A DNA stretch of 34,311 nt from Clostridia bacterium (GTDB lineage: Bacteria > Bacillota_A > Clostridia > Christensenellales > Aristaeellaceae): NCBI GenBank assembly GCA_017530275.1, contig JAFXMP010000153.1, positions 1 through 34,311 of the forward strand. Direction: 5' to 3'. The notes beneath the pieces are model-generated. The model searched no databases. It was not told the origin of the DNA and worked only from the letters and a program-made list of their open reading frames with translations. Made by a program: the position numbers and the translations under genes. Shown here in pieces: positions 1 to 8,907 of the stretch; position 1 is the first letter of the stretch; the number at the start of each line of letters is the position of its first letter.

Positions 1-384
1 GAACTGGTGATGCTCCCGAAGCCGCCCGCTCTGGGGATTCTCATAGCGGAAAATGGGGGCGTTCAGATAATACACCTTGCAGGGCAGCGCCTCCTGGAAC
101 AAGTGGTTTTCGATGAAAGCGCGCACGGCCCCGGCGGTGCCTTCGGGCTTTAAGGTAATGGACCGGTCGCCCTTGTCCTTGAAGGTGTACATTTCCTTCT
201 GCACGATGTCCGTGGTGTCGCCCACGCCGCGCAGGAAAAGCTCGGTATGCTCGAAAACGGGGGTCCTGATTTCCCGGTAGCCCGCCAGCTTCGCGGCCTC
301 CCGTTCCTTCTGTTCGATCCACTGCCACAGGTACGCGTCCTGGGGAAGCATGTCCCTTGTGCCCTTGGGCGCTTGCGTCAACAT
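1..384 (-). CDS. hisS: Histidyl-tRNA synthetase, N-terminal part (cut by window edge)
   Basis: This is the first 128 codons of a class II histidyl-tRNA synthetase, which charges tRNA-His with histidine in the cytoplasm. The reading starts [15 protein letters not shown], the usual HisRS opening, followed by motif 1 ([15 protein letters not shown], about residues 36-50). The ATP/histidine-binding stretch [13 protein letters not shown] and the motif 2 beginning [24 protein letters not shown] follow. The rest lies beyond base 1. The ATG at 384 is preceded by a good AGGAGG about seven bases upstream. Expression is probably set by the histidine T-box leader upstream on the same strand. A palindromic repeat sits between the leader terminator and the ribosome site. 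Identification is firm from the motifs. Confidence 0.95.
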   Translation of the reverse strand, partial: MLTQAPKGTRDMLPQDAYLWQWIEQKEREAAKLAGYREIRTPVFEHTELFLRGVGDTTDIVQKEMYTFKDKGDRSITLKPEGTAGAVRAFIENHLFQEALPCKVYYLNAPIFRYENPQSGRLREHHQF

Positions 385-420
385 TTTGATTTATCCTCCT
401 TGCTGTTCAGTGATTCATTT

Positions 421-524
421 AGAGAGTTGAGAGTGGAGATTTATATGGTTTTCATTGCCGTTGCCGAAATAGCATCGCGCAGACAAATGAAACTCCACAC
501 TCCAGGCTCCAAACTCCACACTCC
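421..524. repeat. Palindromic intergenic repeat, copy 1
   Basis: A left arm rich in GAGAGT/GTGGAG (421-439) faces a right arm made of tandem ACTCCACACTCC units (490-524), with about 50 bases between. The same arms recur at 33600-33724. It lies in the untranslated region between the hisS T-box terminator and the hisS ribosome site, so it would be transcribed and could fold. It has no coding content and resembles a small dispersed MITE-like or REP-like element. Confidence 0.7.
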
Positions 525-554
525 AAAAAAGAAACGCCCATGCAAACGCATGGG
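525..554 (-). terminator. Regulated terminator of the hisS T-box
   Basis: On the minus strand a CCCATGC/GCATGGG stem with a short loop (537-554) is followed by CGTTTCTTTTTT. It lies immediately after the T-box sequence, the standard place for the terminator that competes with the tRNA-stabilised antiterminator. Confidence 0.85.
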
Positions 555-840
555 ACGAAGAAAACCTTCGCGGTGCCACCCTGCTTGCGTTTTGGAGAGG
601 AGCTTTCCCCCAGGCCCCCTTCCGAGAAAGCCATAAGGGAAATGTAAATCAGCACATTTCCTGTTCCCCTTAAAACGTCTCTCCATCTACGCCGCTTTTG
701 CCCGATAACGCGGGGATGCGCCCGGAATGCTCCGGGAAGGCTCGGGGGTGTCTCCTTCGCCTGGACGGCGCGCGTCTTTCAGCCGATGAACGCGCTCTCT
801 TTGTCCGCCCGACGGCAAAGCTGTTCCCGTCATGGCCCAA
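525..840 (-). promoter_or_regulatory. T-box riboswitch leader of hisS (probably histidine-specific)
   Basis: On the minus strand, GGGTGGCACCGCG at about 569-581 is an almost perfect T-box antiterminator sequence. It is followed by CTTCGTCCC and then by a terminator hairpin. A long structured region lies upstream, with an AGAGA-type element near the start as expected for Stem I. The family senses uncharged tRNA through a specifier codon and lets transcription continue into synthetase genes when charging is low. A CAC (His) triplet at 748-750 is a possible specifier, but the specifier loop was not folded. The leader begins just after a strong promoter and controls hisS. Confidence 0.9.
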
Positions 841-845
841 GCAGT

Positions 846-874
846 ATTATAAAAGGGAAGCGCCCTGCTGTCAA
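846..874 (-). promoter_or_regulatory. Sigma-A promoter for the hisS leader
   Basis: TTGACA (869-874) and TATAAT (846-851) on the minus strand are separated by exactly 17 bases. Both boxes are perfect consensus. The start would lie near 839, at the beginning of the T-box leader. Confidence 0.88.
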
Positions 875-971
875 CATCATTCCACTATTTTAGCAGGGGA
901 AGCAGGCGTCTTGCTTACAGACTTCGTTAAAAAGGCGCCTTTCTCGGAGAGGTTCCCCCAGAAAATCCCCA

Positions 972-1814
972 TTATTTCGTGATAAAAAGGATGCCCAAGG
1001 TGCCCGGCCCGCAGTGGCAGGATACGGTGCAGCCTGCGTTGGTCTCGTAAATGTTCTGGAATTCCGCGTATTTGCGGATGGTTTCCCGGGCGATTAACAC
1101 CGCGCCATCCGGTACCGGGGTATGGGTGATGAAAACGCGGTCCAGCCGCAGGTCCTTGCGGTCCTTGAGCATATCCTTCACATACTTTTCCACACACTTA
1201 TCGAAATTGCCCCGGTATTTTTCCACCACGCCCATGGCGCCGTCACGGACGGCGATGCAGGGCTTGATTTTCAGCAGCTTGCTCCCCAGCAGTGTAACGG
1301 CGGAGCAGCGGCCGCCTTTTTGCATATAGTCCAACCTGTCCATGATGAAGCTGGCGCTGACCCGGCCCCGCATGGCGTTGAGCTGGGAGCAGATTTCCAT
1401 GGCGCTCAGGCCCTGAGCGGCCAGCTGAGCCGCCTCGATCACCAAATGTCCTTGGCCGGTGGACAGGTTCATGCTGTCCACTACGTGAACATTGGGATAA
1501 TTCGCCGCGGCGATGGTGGCGTTCTGGTAACAGGCGGAGAACAGGGACCCGATGGTGATGTGGATCACCGCGTCATACTTGGGGGACAATTCTCCAAACA
1601 GGGCGCGGTAGCTGTCCACATTCACGGCGGAGGTGCTGCACAGAGCGCCGCCTCCGTCCACATGATGGAAGATGATTTCCGGGTTGATATCCACGCCGTC
1701 CTGATACACTTGCCCGTCCTTGATCACGGTCAGGGGTGTGAGGGTGATATCGTATTGGGAAAGCAGCTCGGGCGATAAATCGCAGGTGCTGTCCGCGGTG
1801 ACTTTAATGTTCAT
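972..1814 (-). CDS. DegV family fatty-acid-binding protein
   Basis: A 280-residue cytoplasmic protein of the DegV family, which binds fatty acids; in several Gram-positives the family presents acyl chains to FakA kinase. The opening MNIKVTADSTCDLSPEL, the STSAVN segment and the DSMNLSTGQG motif are typical, and the length is normal. The ATG at 1814 has AAGGAGA about eight bases upstream. The preceding gene is followed by a terminator, and a possible separate promoter overlaps that terminator. No fatty-acid kinase gene is next to it. The specific lipid cannot be told from sequence. No clear terminator was found downstream; only a loopless AAAGGCGCCTTT palindrome lies beyond the stop codon. Confidence 0.9.
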   Translation of the reverse strand: MNIKVTADSTCDLSPELLSQYDITLTPLTVIKDGQVYQDGVDINPEIIFHHVDGGGALCSTSAVNVDSYRALFGELSPKYDAVIHITIGSLFSACYQNATIAAANYPNVHVVDSMNLSTGQGHLVIEAAQLAAQGLSAMEICSQLNAMRGRVSASFIMDRLDYMQKGGRCSAVTLLGSKLLKIKPCIAVRDGAMGVVEKYRGNFDKCVEKYVKDMLKDRKDLRLDRVFITHTPVPDGAVLIARETIRKYAEFQNIYETNAGCTVSCHCGPGTLGILFITK

Positions 1815-1843
1815 AAGCGTCTCCTTTGACGATCCATTATTGT

Positions 1844-1874
1844 GAAAAAGGGCCCCTTTTGCGGGACCCTTTCA
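1844..1874 (-). terminator. Terminator after the first ABC importer operon
   Basis: On the minus strand AAAGGGTCCC, a GCAAAA loop and GGGGCCCTTTTT form a strong hairpin ending in a T-run, 25 bases past the binding-protein stop codon. Confidence 0.85.
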
Positions 1875-1902
1875 TTCTATCACAAACTGCCGCGTTTGTC
1901 AT
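1874..1902 (-). promoter_or_regulatory. Possible degV promoter overlapping the terminator
   Basis: ATGACA (1897-1902) and TAGAAT (1874-1879) on the minus strand are spaced by 17 bases. Transcription would begin inside the hairpin sequence, so the new transcript would lack the 5' arm and escape termination. The boxes are imperfect, so confidence is modest. Confidence 0.4.
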
Positions 1903-3527
1903 CCATTGTTTTCCTGTTTTTGCCGGGCGCGGCGCTGTTTGACGGTTTGACGCAGCCAGTAAGCGCCGATCAGCATCCAAGCCCCCACCAGAGAAGCCAG
2001 CAGCGCAACGGCGGTGCTGGGCAATTCGCCAAGCTGGGCCTTGCCGCTGCCCGCGCCGCCCGCCTGATTGCCGATCTGGTCCAGGCGGTACAGGGAATTG
2101 ATCTGGCCGTAAAGAGATTCAATGAAAGCGTCATCCACCGTCTTTTTCCGGCGCACGGATTTGGCCACTTCCTCGATCAGCTGACCGGCGGCATCTCGCA
2201 GGGAGGCGGAGCCGTTGAACACCGGAGTGACGAAGGTGTTGGCGGTGTTCGCCATGAGCAGCTCCGCCGCGTCCAGCTTGACGGAGTAATACTTTTCGTT
2301 GTCCTCACCCTTGCGGCTCAAGTAATCCTGATATTCGGCGGTCTGCTGGGCTTTCAGGGTCACAGGCACGTAGCCCTCGGTGAGGGCGTAGCCCACCTGC
2401 ACGTCATTGCTGAGCAGGTATTGGGCGAACAGCCAGCTCGCCAGCACCTCCTGGGGGTCCTCCTTGTTAAAGACGCACACGGAGGGGCCCTGGCTGATCA
2501 TCACGGGATGCTCGGGATCGAACTGGGGAATGGGCCGCACAACGATCTCAAAATCCACCACCTGATCGGCGGCGATATCCATATTAGGGGCGTGGGGACC
2601 CATCCAGGTGGCCCCGGCGGTGGAATCCGCCGCGAAAACGCACTGGCCCGCATTCAGGAAGTTGCCGGGATAGCCGGAGATTTTGAAGGTGGAGAAAGCG
2701 CCGGCCTGCACGTGATCCCGCACGGTATAAAGCAGGTCCTTGGTGGTATCGTTGAAGATCAGGATTTCCCCCGCAGCGGTGGAATAGGGGGCGTCCTTCT
2801 GCTTGAGCATCTGGATCATCATATTGTCGGTGGACTTATAGATGAAGGGGATCATGGTTTTCTGGCCGTTCAGCAGGTAATTGCCGTCCTCGCCTTTCTG
2901 CGCGGCGGCGTCGGACACCTCCCACACGAAATCCCAGGTGAGCACGTCGGGCACCGTATAGCCGAGCTTCTCGACGAAGGTTTTGTTGATATACAATGCT
3001 TCCGTGGAGCGCATAAAGGGGATGGCTACGGTCTGCCCGCCGATCTTGCACTCCTCTAAGAACTGAGGCACCATTTCGGCAAGGGTGGGGCTGTCAAAGC
3101 GCATCTCGCTGCCGCCCAGACCGTATTTGGCATCGGCAAACAGCTCGTCCAGGGGGGCGATCACGTTGCTGCCCGTCAGGTAGGTGGCAATGTGGTCGGG
3201 ATAGGTAATGCACACGTTGGGCGTGGTGTTGGTGGCGATGTTGGTGACCACGTCGTTGTAAATGCGGCCGTAATCGGTGTACAGGCGCATGTTCACATGG
3301 ATATTGGGATACAGGGCGTGGAAGCTCTCCAGCGCCTTTTCATACACGGCGGTCTGGGATCGGTTGGTATCGTTCTTGGCCCAGAAGGTGATTTCATATT
3401 CCCGGCCGGTGTCGAAGCTCTCGGGCACGGCGAAGGCGCTGGAATCCTGGGAGCCGTGGCAGCCCGTCATGGTGAGGCACAGGGACAGGAGCAGGGCAAA
3501 CACCAGGAAAAACTTGATCTTTTTCAT
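1899..3527 (-). CDS. ABC sugar importer binding protein (family 1) with C-terminal membrane helix
   Basis: A 542-residue extracellular solute-binding protein of the carbohydrate-uptake type. The signal peptide ends in a lipobox (MTGC, Cys23), so it should be lipid-anchored. The core reads like family 1 binding proteins: YEITFWAKNDTN at the mature N-terminus, a Tyr- and Trp-rich middle, and YLLSNDVQVGYALTEGYVPV near residue 390. After the fold comes a glycine-rich linker, then a hydrophobic stretch at about 505-525 (from TAVALLAS), then a basic tail (RQTVKQRRARQK). That is a second membrane anchor with its tail in the cytoplasm, unusual for the family. The gene is the last of four and overlaps the preceding permease by four bases (ATGA). 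The substrate is unknown; context suggests an oligosaccharide. Confidence 0.9.
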   Translation of the reverse strand: MKKIKFFLVFALLLSLCLTMTGCHGSQDSSAFAVPESFDTGREYEITFWAKNDTNRSQTAVYEKALESFHALYPNIHVNMRLYTDYGRIYNDVVTNIATNTTPNVCITYPDHIATYLTGSNVIAPLDELFADAKYGLGGSEMRFDSPTLAEMVPQFLEECKIGGQTVAIPFMRSTEALYINKTFVEKLGYTVPDVLTWDFVWEVSDAAAQKGEDGNYLLNGQKTMIPFIYKSTDNMMIQMLKQKDAPYSTAAGEILIFNDTTKDLLYTVRDHVQAGAFSTFKISGYPGNFLNAGQCVFAADSTAGATWMGPHAPNMDIAADQVVDFEIVVRPIPQFDPEHPVMISQGPSVCVFNKEDPQEVLASWLFAQYLLSNDVQVGYALTEGYVPVTLKAQQTAEYQDYLSRKGEDNEKYYSVKLDAAELLMANTANTFVTPVFNGSASLRDAAGQLIEEVAKSVRRKKTVDDAFIESLYGQINSLYRLDQIGNQAGGAGSGKAQLGELPSTAVALLASLVGAWMLIGAYWLRQTVKQRRARQKQENNG

Positions 3528-4399
3528 CCCTTCGTACCTCCCCGGGAGACCCCCGCCATGACTTTTTTGCGGAAAATCAGGAACAGCACGATCAGTGGCA
3601 CGGAAATGACCACCACCGCCGCCATCATGGCGGGAATGTTTTCCCGGCCGAATCCGTTTTCCCTGATTTCCTGAATGCCGTTGGAAACCAGGTAGTAATT
3701 GGGGTTATCGGTGATCAGGCGGGGCCACACGTAGGAATTCCAGCATTCGATCACTTTGAGGATCACGATGGTGACAAGCGTGGGCTTGCTGATAGGGATC
3801 ATCACCCGCGTCAGGTATTTGAAATCCGAAGTGCCGTCCACCCGGGCGGCCTTGTACAGTTCGTCCGGTATCTGTTCAAAATTCTCCTTGAGCAAGTAGA
3901 TATAGAACACGCTGGTCACCGAGGGCAGGATGAGGCCCGTGAAGGTGTTGCGCAGTTTCAGGTTCGTGATGGTAACGAAATTGGTGATGACCACCAATTC
4001 ATTGGGGATCATCATGAGGGACAGGAACAGAGTGAATGCGATGCCTTTTCCCGGGAAATCCAGCCGGGCAAAGGCGAAGGCCGCCGGGATGATCACCGCC
4101 ATCATGAGCCCCGTGGTGATCGCGGTATAAATGATGGTATTCATGAAATACCGGCCCAGGGACACGGTGGTGAAAGCGTCCTGATAGTTTTGCAGGGTGG
4201 GGGCCAGGGTAAAGAACCGGGGAATGTACTCGCCGTTATAGGAACTGTAGCTCTTGACGGATGTGAGGAGCATCCAGTAGAAGGGGAACAGGACCATTAA
4301 GGCCCAGACCGTCAAAAGCACGTAGTCCGCCGCTGTGAAAGCCCGCTTGCGGGAAGCGGCGCGGCGTTCGATTTTGTCAAAATCCATCTTTTTTTCCAT
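3524..4399 (-). CDS. Carbohydrate ABC permease, MalG/UgpE-like
   Basis: A 291-residue inner permease of a CUT1-type sugar importer. It has the usual six membrane segments, starting with YVLLTVWALMVLFPFYWMLLTSV. The EAA loop that docks on the ATPase is near the C-terminal half (YKAARVDGTSDFKYLTRVMIPISKP). The N-terminus is cytoplasmic and basic. It overlaps the binding-protein gene by four bases and lies 13 bases after the partner permease, so all four genes are one operon. Length and topology are normal for the family; the substrate is not visible. Confidence 0.93.
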   Translation of the reverse strand: MEKKMDFDKIERRAASRKRAFTAADYVLLTVWALMVLFPFYWMLLTSVKSYSSYNGEYIPRFFTLAPTLQNYQDAFTTVSLGRYFMNTIIYTAITTGLMMAVIIPAAFAFARLDFPGKGIAFTLFLSLMMIPNELVVITNFVTITNLKLRNTFTGLILPSVTSVFYIYLLKENFEQIPDELYKAARVDGTSDFKYLTRVMIPISKPTLVTIVILKVIECWNSYVWPRLITDNPNYYLVSNGIQEIRENGFGRENIPAMMAAVVVISVPLIVLFLIFRKKVMAGVSRGGTKG

Positions 4400-4412
4400 T
4401 GCGCCCGCCCCC

Positions 4413-5303
4413 TCAGTAATGCACGCTCTTCTTGCTGATCATCAGGTTGATGCAGGTGATGGTCAGCACGATGGCGAACAGGATCAGCGCGGCGGCAGAA
4501 GCGAAGGAGGGATAGCCGCCGCTGTTGCCGTACAGCATATCGTACACGTAGCCCACGATGGTATTCATGCCGGCGGCGTTCAGGTCGGTGCCGAAGAGGG
4601 CGATGGCGTCGCTGTACGCCTTGAAAGCCCCGATGAAGCCCGTGATCACCAGATAGAAGATCATGGGGGAGATCATGGGCAGGGTGATTTTATAGAAGAT
4701 GCGGAAGGACTTGGTGCCGTCCATCTTGGCCGCGCTGTAGTATTCCGGGTTCACGGAGGCCAGGGCGCTGGTCAGGATCAGGATTTTGAAGGGCATGACC
4801 ACCCAGATGGTATAGAAGCACAGCACGAACATTTTCGCCCAGTAGGGGCCGTCGATAAAGTCCACGCTCTGGCCGCCGAACCACTGGATCATCAGGTTGA
4901 TGAGGCCGTCGGTGTAGGCGGTTTTCTTGAACAGGATCATGAACACCAGGCCTACGGCTAAGGTGTTGGTGACGTAGGGCAGGAAATACACGGTCTGGTA
5001 CAGGTTGCGAAGCGGCTTGATGGCGTTGAGGCCCAGGGAAATGCCCAGGGCGATCAGCGTGGACAGGGGCACCGTGATGATCACCAGCAGGAAAGTGTTT
5101 TTCACCGCCTGGAGGAAATAGGGGTCCCTGAGTACGTAGGAATAATTGTACAGTCCCACGCCGAAATAGGTCTGGCTGGCGGAATTGTACCCTTCCTCAA
5201 AGGAATACACCAGTACGTCGATCAGTGGGTACACCATGAACGCGCCCAGGAACAGCATGGCCGGCAGCAGGTACAGCCAGCCCTTCATACTTCTTTTTTT
5301 CAT
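4413..5303 (-). CDS. Carbohydrate ABC permease, MalF/UgpA-like
   Basis: A 296-residue inner-membrane permease, partner of the MalG-type subunit. It starts MKKRSMKGWLYLLPAMLFLGAF, a typical first helix, and carries an EAA loop (YYSAAKMDGTKSFRIFYKITLPMISP, about residues 190-215). It lacks the long insert of enterobacterial MalF, as UgpA-type subunits do. It lies 12 bases after the ATPase gene. Together the two permeases form the transmembrane channel for the sugar delivered by the binding protein. Confidence 0.93.
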   Translation of the reverse strand: MKKRSMKGWLYLLPAMLFLGAFMVYPLIDVLVYSFEEGYNSASQTYFGVGLYNYSYVLRDPYFLQAVKNTFLLVIITVPLSTLIALGISLGLNAIKPLRNLYQTVYFLPYVTNTLAVGLVFMILFKKTAYTDGLINLMIQWFGGQSVDFIDGPYWAKMFVLCFYTIWVVMPFKILILTSALASVNPEYYSAAKMDGTKSFRIFYKITLPMISPMIFYLVITGFIGAFKAYSDAIALFGTDLNAAGMNTIVGYVYDMLYGNSGGYPSFASAAALILFAIVLTITCINLMISKKSVHY

Positions 5304-5315
5304 GGCTGCCCTCCG

Positions 5316-6416
<1,101 letters not shown>

Positions 6417-6465
6417 GGCAATCCTTCCCTTACAATGTTTTCATTTTTCTTGGATGTCCGCCTTT

Positions 6466-6494
6466 ATTGTATTTCCGCGGCTTGCGCTTGTCAA
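6466..6494 (-). promoter_or_regulatory. Sigma-A promoter of the first ABC operon
   Basis: TTGACA (6489-6494) and TACAAT (6466-6471) on the minus strand are separated by 17 bases. They lie about 50 bases before the ATPase start codon. Confidence 0.85.
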
Positions 6495-6526
6495 TACATA
6501 ACTACTGAAAGAAAATAGATGCAGCG

Positions 6527-6555
6527 TTGATCTGTACCATGATTCCTGATATAAT
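6527..6555 (+). promoter_or_regulatory. Sigma-A promoter of the GH115-like gene
   Basis: TTGATC (6527-6532), 17 bases, TATAAT (6550-6555). It is back to back with the ABC promoter, the -35 boxes being 32 bases apart, so one regulator bound between them could control both units. Confidence 0.8.
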
Positions 6556-6673
6556 AGCGTCATCGTTGAAGCGGCTTCCAGCACTGCGGCAGATGGATTA
6601 TCAGTGACATCGGGGTATTGAATTGGATGCGGAAGAAGCCGGGGGAGACTGCGGAGGAACCTGGCAGTCAACG

Positions 6674-6693
6674 CAGCAATCATAGGATTGCTG
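6674..6693 (+). other. Hairpin in the GH115-like leader
   Basis: CAGCAATC, a four-base loop and GATTGCTG make a perfect eight-base stem in the ~185-base untranslated leader (about 6562-6746). No T-run follows, so it is not a terminator. It may stabilise the mRNA or be a regulator site. Nothing else was recognised in this leader. Confidence 0.35.
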
Positions 6694-6746
6694 ACATTAT
6701 TCAGGCCACATGCAGGCAAAACGCAACAAATGGGGAGGTATCTGTT

Positions 6747-8777
6747 ATGGATTCTTTTCTGTTTTCACTGTCCACCCGCATCATCGCGGATGAAAGCGTT
6801 TCTGCCGTTCGTCACGCGGCGGATATTCTGCGCCGGGACATGGGAGCATGCCTTACGGGCGCCGGACCGGAAAACATGATCCGGGTTTTGATCGATCCTG
6901 CTCTGCCGGAGGAAACATATAAAGCACAAGTGACTGAAGAAGCAATCATCCTGTGCTGCGGGGACGACTTGGGCGCTGCCTATGCCCTGCTTTCTGTCAG
7001 TGAAAAGCTGCTCCATGTGAAGCCTCTGGGCTGGTGGATGGGATTGAAACCGGATAAAAAGGAAAACGTATCCGTTCCATGCCAAGACTGGGAAAGCCCT
7101 GAATACAAGGTGCGCTTCCGCGGTTGGTTCGTCAACGACGAAGTGCTCTTTTCCGGTTGGCACAGCGAGGAAAACGCCCGGGCCGAGGTGTGGGAAAGAG
7201 TATTTGAAACCATTCTCCGATGCGGCGGCAATATGGTGATCCCCGGCACGGACCGGGGCTTTGACGGCCACGCGCTCAATGAAATGGCGCTGGAACGGGG
7301 CCTGTGGCTCACGCAGCACCATACGGAGCTGCTGGGCGCGAAAATGTTCGCCCGGGTCTATCCTGATCTGCAAGCTTCCTATACCTTGTATCCTGACAAA
7401 TACGAAAGGCTGTGGCAGGAGGCTATCGACCGGTATGCAGGCAATCGGGTGGTATGGGCTGTGGGCTTCCGGGGCCAGGGCGACCGGGCGTTTTGGGAGG
7501 ACGACGCCGCAGCGGACACCGCGGAAAAACGCGGCGCGTTTATTGCGAAGGTCATGCGGCGGCAAATGGAATTGGTTCGGGCCAAGGACCCTTCCGCCCA
7601 TTTCTGCACCAATCTGTACGGCGAAATGATGGCCCTGTACCGGGAAGGTTTCCTGGCTGTGCCGGAAGGGGTGATCAAGCTTTGGGGCGATAACGGCTTT
7701 GGGAAAATGGTCTCCCGCCGTCAGAATAACTTGAATCCCCGCACGGACGCGATGCCCGCTGCAAACGAACCGGGTGAAAACGGGATATATTATCATGTCA
7801 GTTTTTATGACCTGCAGGCTGCCAACCACATTACGCCCTTGCAGATTCCGCCGCAGATGGTGGCGGATGAACTGAAAACCATTCTGAATCACCATGCGGA
7901 TACCCTGTGGAATATCAATGTGGGTTCTGTTTATCCGCATCCTTTCCTGCTGGACCTGGTTTCGCGCATATGGAAAACCGGAGAATATGACGCTTTTCAT
8001 GCCGCCCGTGAGTTTGCTCGGACGTATTATGGAAAGGAAGAGATAGCATCCCTGTTTACCGATTACGCCGAAAGCGCTGTATTCTATGGCCCTCATCGGG
8101 ATGACCGGGCAGGCGACCAGTATTATCATTGGCCGCTTCGGGCGCTGGCCCATGCGCTGCTCTGCGGCGAAACAGAAAAGCCTGTCCATTCCCTGCTCTG
8201 GGCTGCGAACTGCGGAAGTTTTCTGGAACAGGTGAAGCGTTTGGCGGCAGTCGTTCAGCCCGGCATTGCCTCCTGGCGGGGATACGTGAGAAAGGCACAG
8301 GCCGCCGTTTGGGCTTTGGAGGATAGCGACCCATCCGCCGCTGCCCGCCTCCGGGATCGGGAATGTCTGTACAGCCTCATCCACCAAACTGGCTGCGAAG
8401 GACTGTACGCCTTCTGCCAGGCCTGCGCGCACGCCATGGGCGGCAATGATCTGCAAGCGTATCTGTGGACGGACCGCGCGCTGCAATGTCACCGGGAAGC
8501 CCTGCATGCCATGGAGCAGGTGCGGGGACGCTTTGCCCATATATATCGGAACGATTGCTTTTCCGGGGTATCCCTGACGGTGCAGGTGCTGGAAGCCGCC
8601 CGGGCCTGGCTGCGCATAAGAGGCGATGGGGAATACCTGTTCAAATGGGAAAAACAGTATTTGGTGCCGCGGGAAGAAGCGCTGCTTTCCCTGCAATCCC
8701 ACCGCACCATCCAATTATCCGACGACGAGCTTTGCCTGCGGCTGCGGGGCGAGATTCCCCTTGAGCCGGCGTTTTAA
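6747..8777 (+). CDS. Putative glycoside hydrolase, GH115-like (alpha-glucuronidase family)
   Basis: A 676-residue protein without signal peptide, so probably cytoplasmic. The first ~110 residues (HAADILRRDMGACLTG, then IILCCGDDLGAAYALLSVSEKLL) match the N-terminal domain that precedes the barrel in GH115 and related families. The motif YKVRFRGWFVNDEVLFSGW (about 125-145) resembles the RGxFxNDE opening of the GH115 barrel. Characterised GH115 enzymes remove glucuronic acid from xylan and are usually longer, so a C-terminal domain may be missing. The ATG at 6747 is chosen because GGGGAGG lies eight bases upstream; an in-frame ATG at 6618 has no such site. It is divergent from the ABC importer, which fits intracellular cleavage of an imported oligosaccharide. 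Activity is inferred. Confidence 0.65.
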   Translation: MDSFLFSLSTRIIADESVSAVRHAADILRRDMGACLTGAGPENMIRVLIDPALPEETYKAQVTEEAIILCCGDDLGAAYALLSVSEKLLHVKPLGWWMGLKPDKKENVSVPCQDWESPEYKVRFRGWFVNDEVLFSGWHSEENARAEVWERVFETILRCGGNMVIPGTDRGFDGHALNEMALERGLWLTQHHTELLGAKMFARVYPDLQASYTLYPDKYERLWQEAIDRYAGNRVVWAVGFRGQGDRAFWEDDAAADTAEKRGAFIAKVMRRQMELVRAKDPSAHFCTNLYGEMMALYREGFLAVPEGVIKLWGDNGFGKMVSRRQNNLNPRTDAMPAANEPGENGIYYHVSFYDLQAANHITPLQIPPQMVADELKTILNHHADTLWNINVGSVYPHPFLLDLVSRIWKTGEYDAFHAAREFARTYYGKEEIASLFTDYAESAVFYGPHRDDRAGDQYYHWPLRALAHALLCGETEKPVHSLLWAANCGSFLEQVKRLAAVVQPGIASWRGYVRKAQAAVWALEDSDPSAAARLRDRECLYSLIHQTGCEGLYAFCQACAHAMGGNDLQAYLWTDRALQCHREALHAMEQVRGRFAHIYRNDCFSGVSLTVQVLEAARAWLRIRGDGEYLFKWEKQYLVPREEALLSLQSHRTIQLSDDELCLRLRGEIPLEPAF

Positions 8778-8847
8778 GAGAGAAATCGTACATTTCGCAA
8801 GACATCGCCGGATAATAGAAGTTTTTCAGAAATTTTTTGATTTCTCC

Positions 8848-8875
8848 TGTAACGAATTTTTGATTTCTCCGTCTA
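8848..8875 (+). promoter_or_regulatory. ECF-type promoter, probably autoregulated
   Basis: TGTAAC (8848-8853), 16 bases, CGTCTA (8870-8875). This is close to the TGAAAC-N16-CGTC pattern used by ECF sigma factors of the SigW/SigM/SigX kind. It lies 30 bases before the sigma gene. The 14-base sequence TTTTTGATTTCTCC occurs twice (8834-8847 and 8857-8870), 23 bases apart, overlapping the promoter. Confidence 0.7.
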
Positions 8876-8907
8876 ACCCATGAGACCGGATGAAGGGAGG
8901 TGAGAAT

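Noticed and set aside
490..524. Tandem ACTCCACACTCC units considered as a CRISPR or short tandem repeat array
   Set aside because: There are only two or three units with no regular spacers. The facing arm shows they are part of a palindrome.
1842..3059. A 405-residue open frame on the plus strand opposite the lipoprotein binding-protein gene
   Set aside because: It is His/Gly-rich with no family features and is antisense to a clear binding-protein gene.
6765..8714. A 649-residue open frame on the minus strand opposite the GH115-like gene
   Set aside because: It has no domain and no ribosome site. The plus-strand gene has a promoter, a ribosome site and family motifs.
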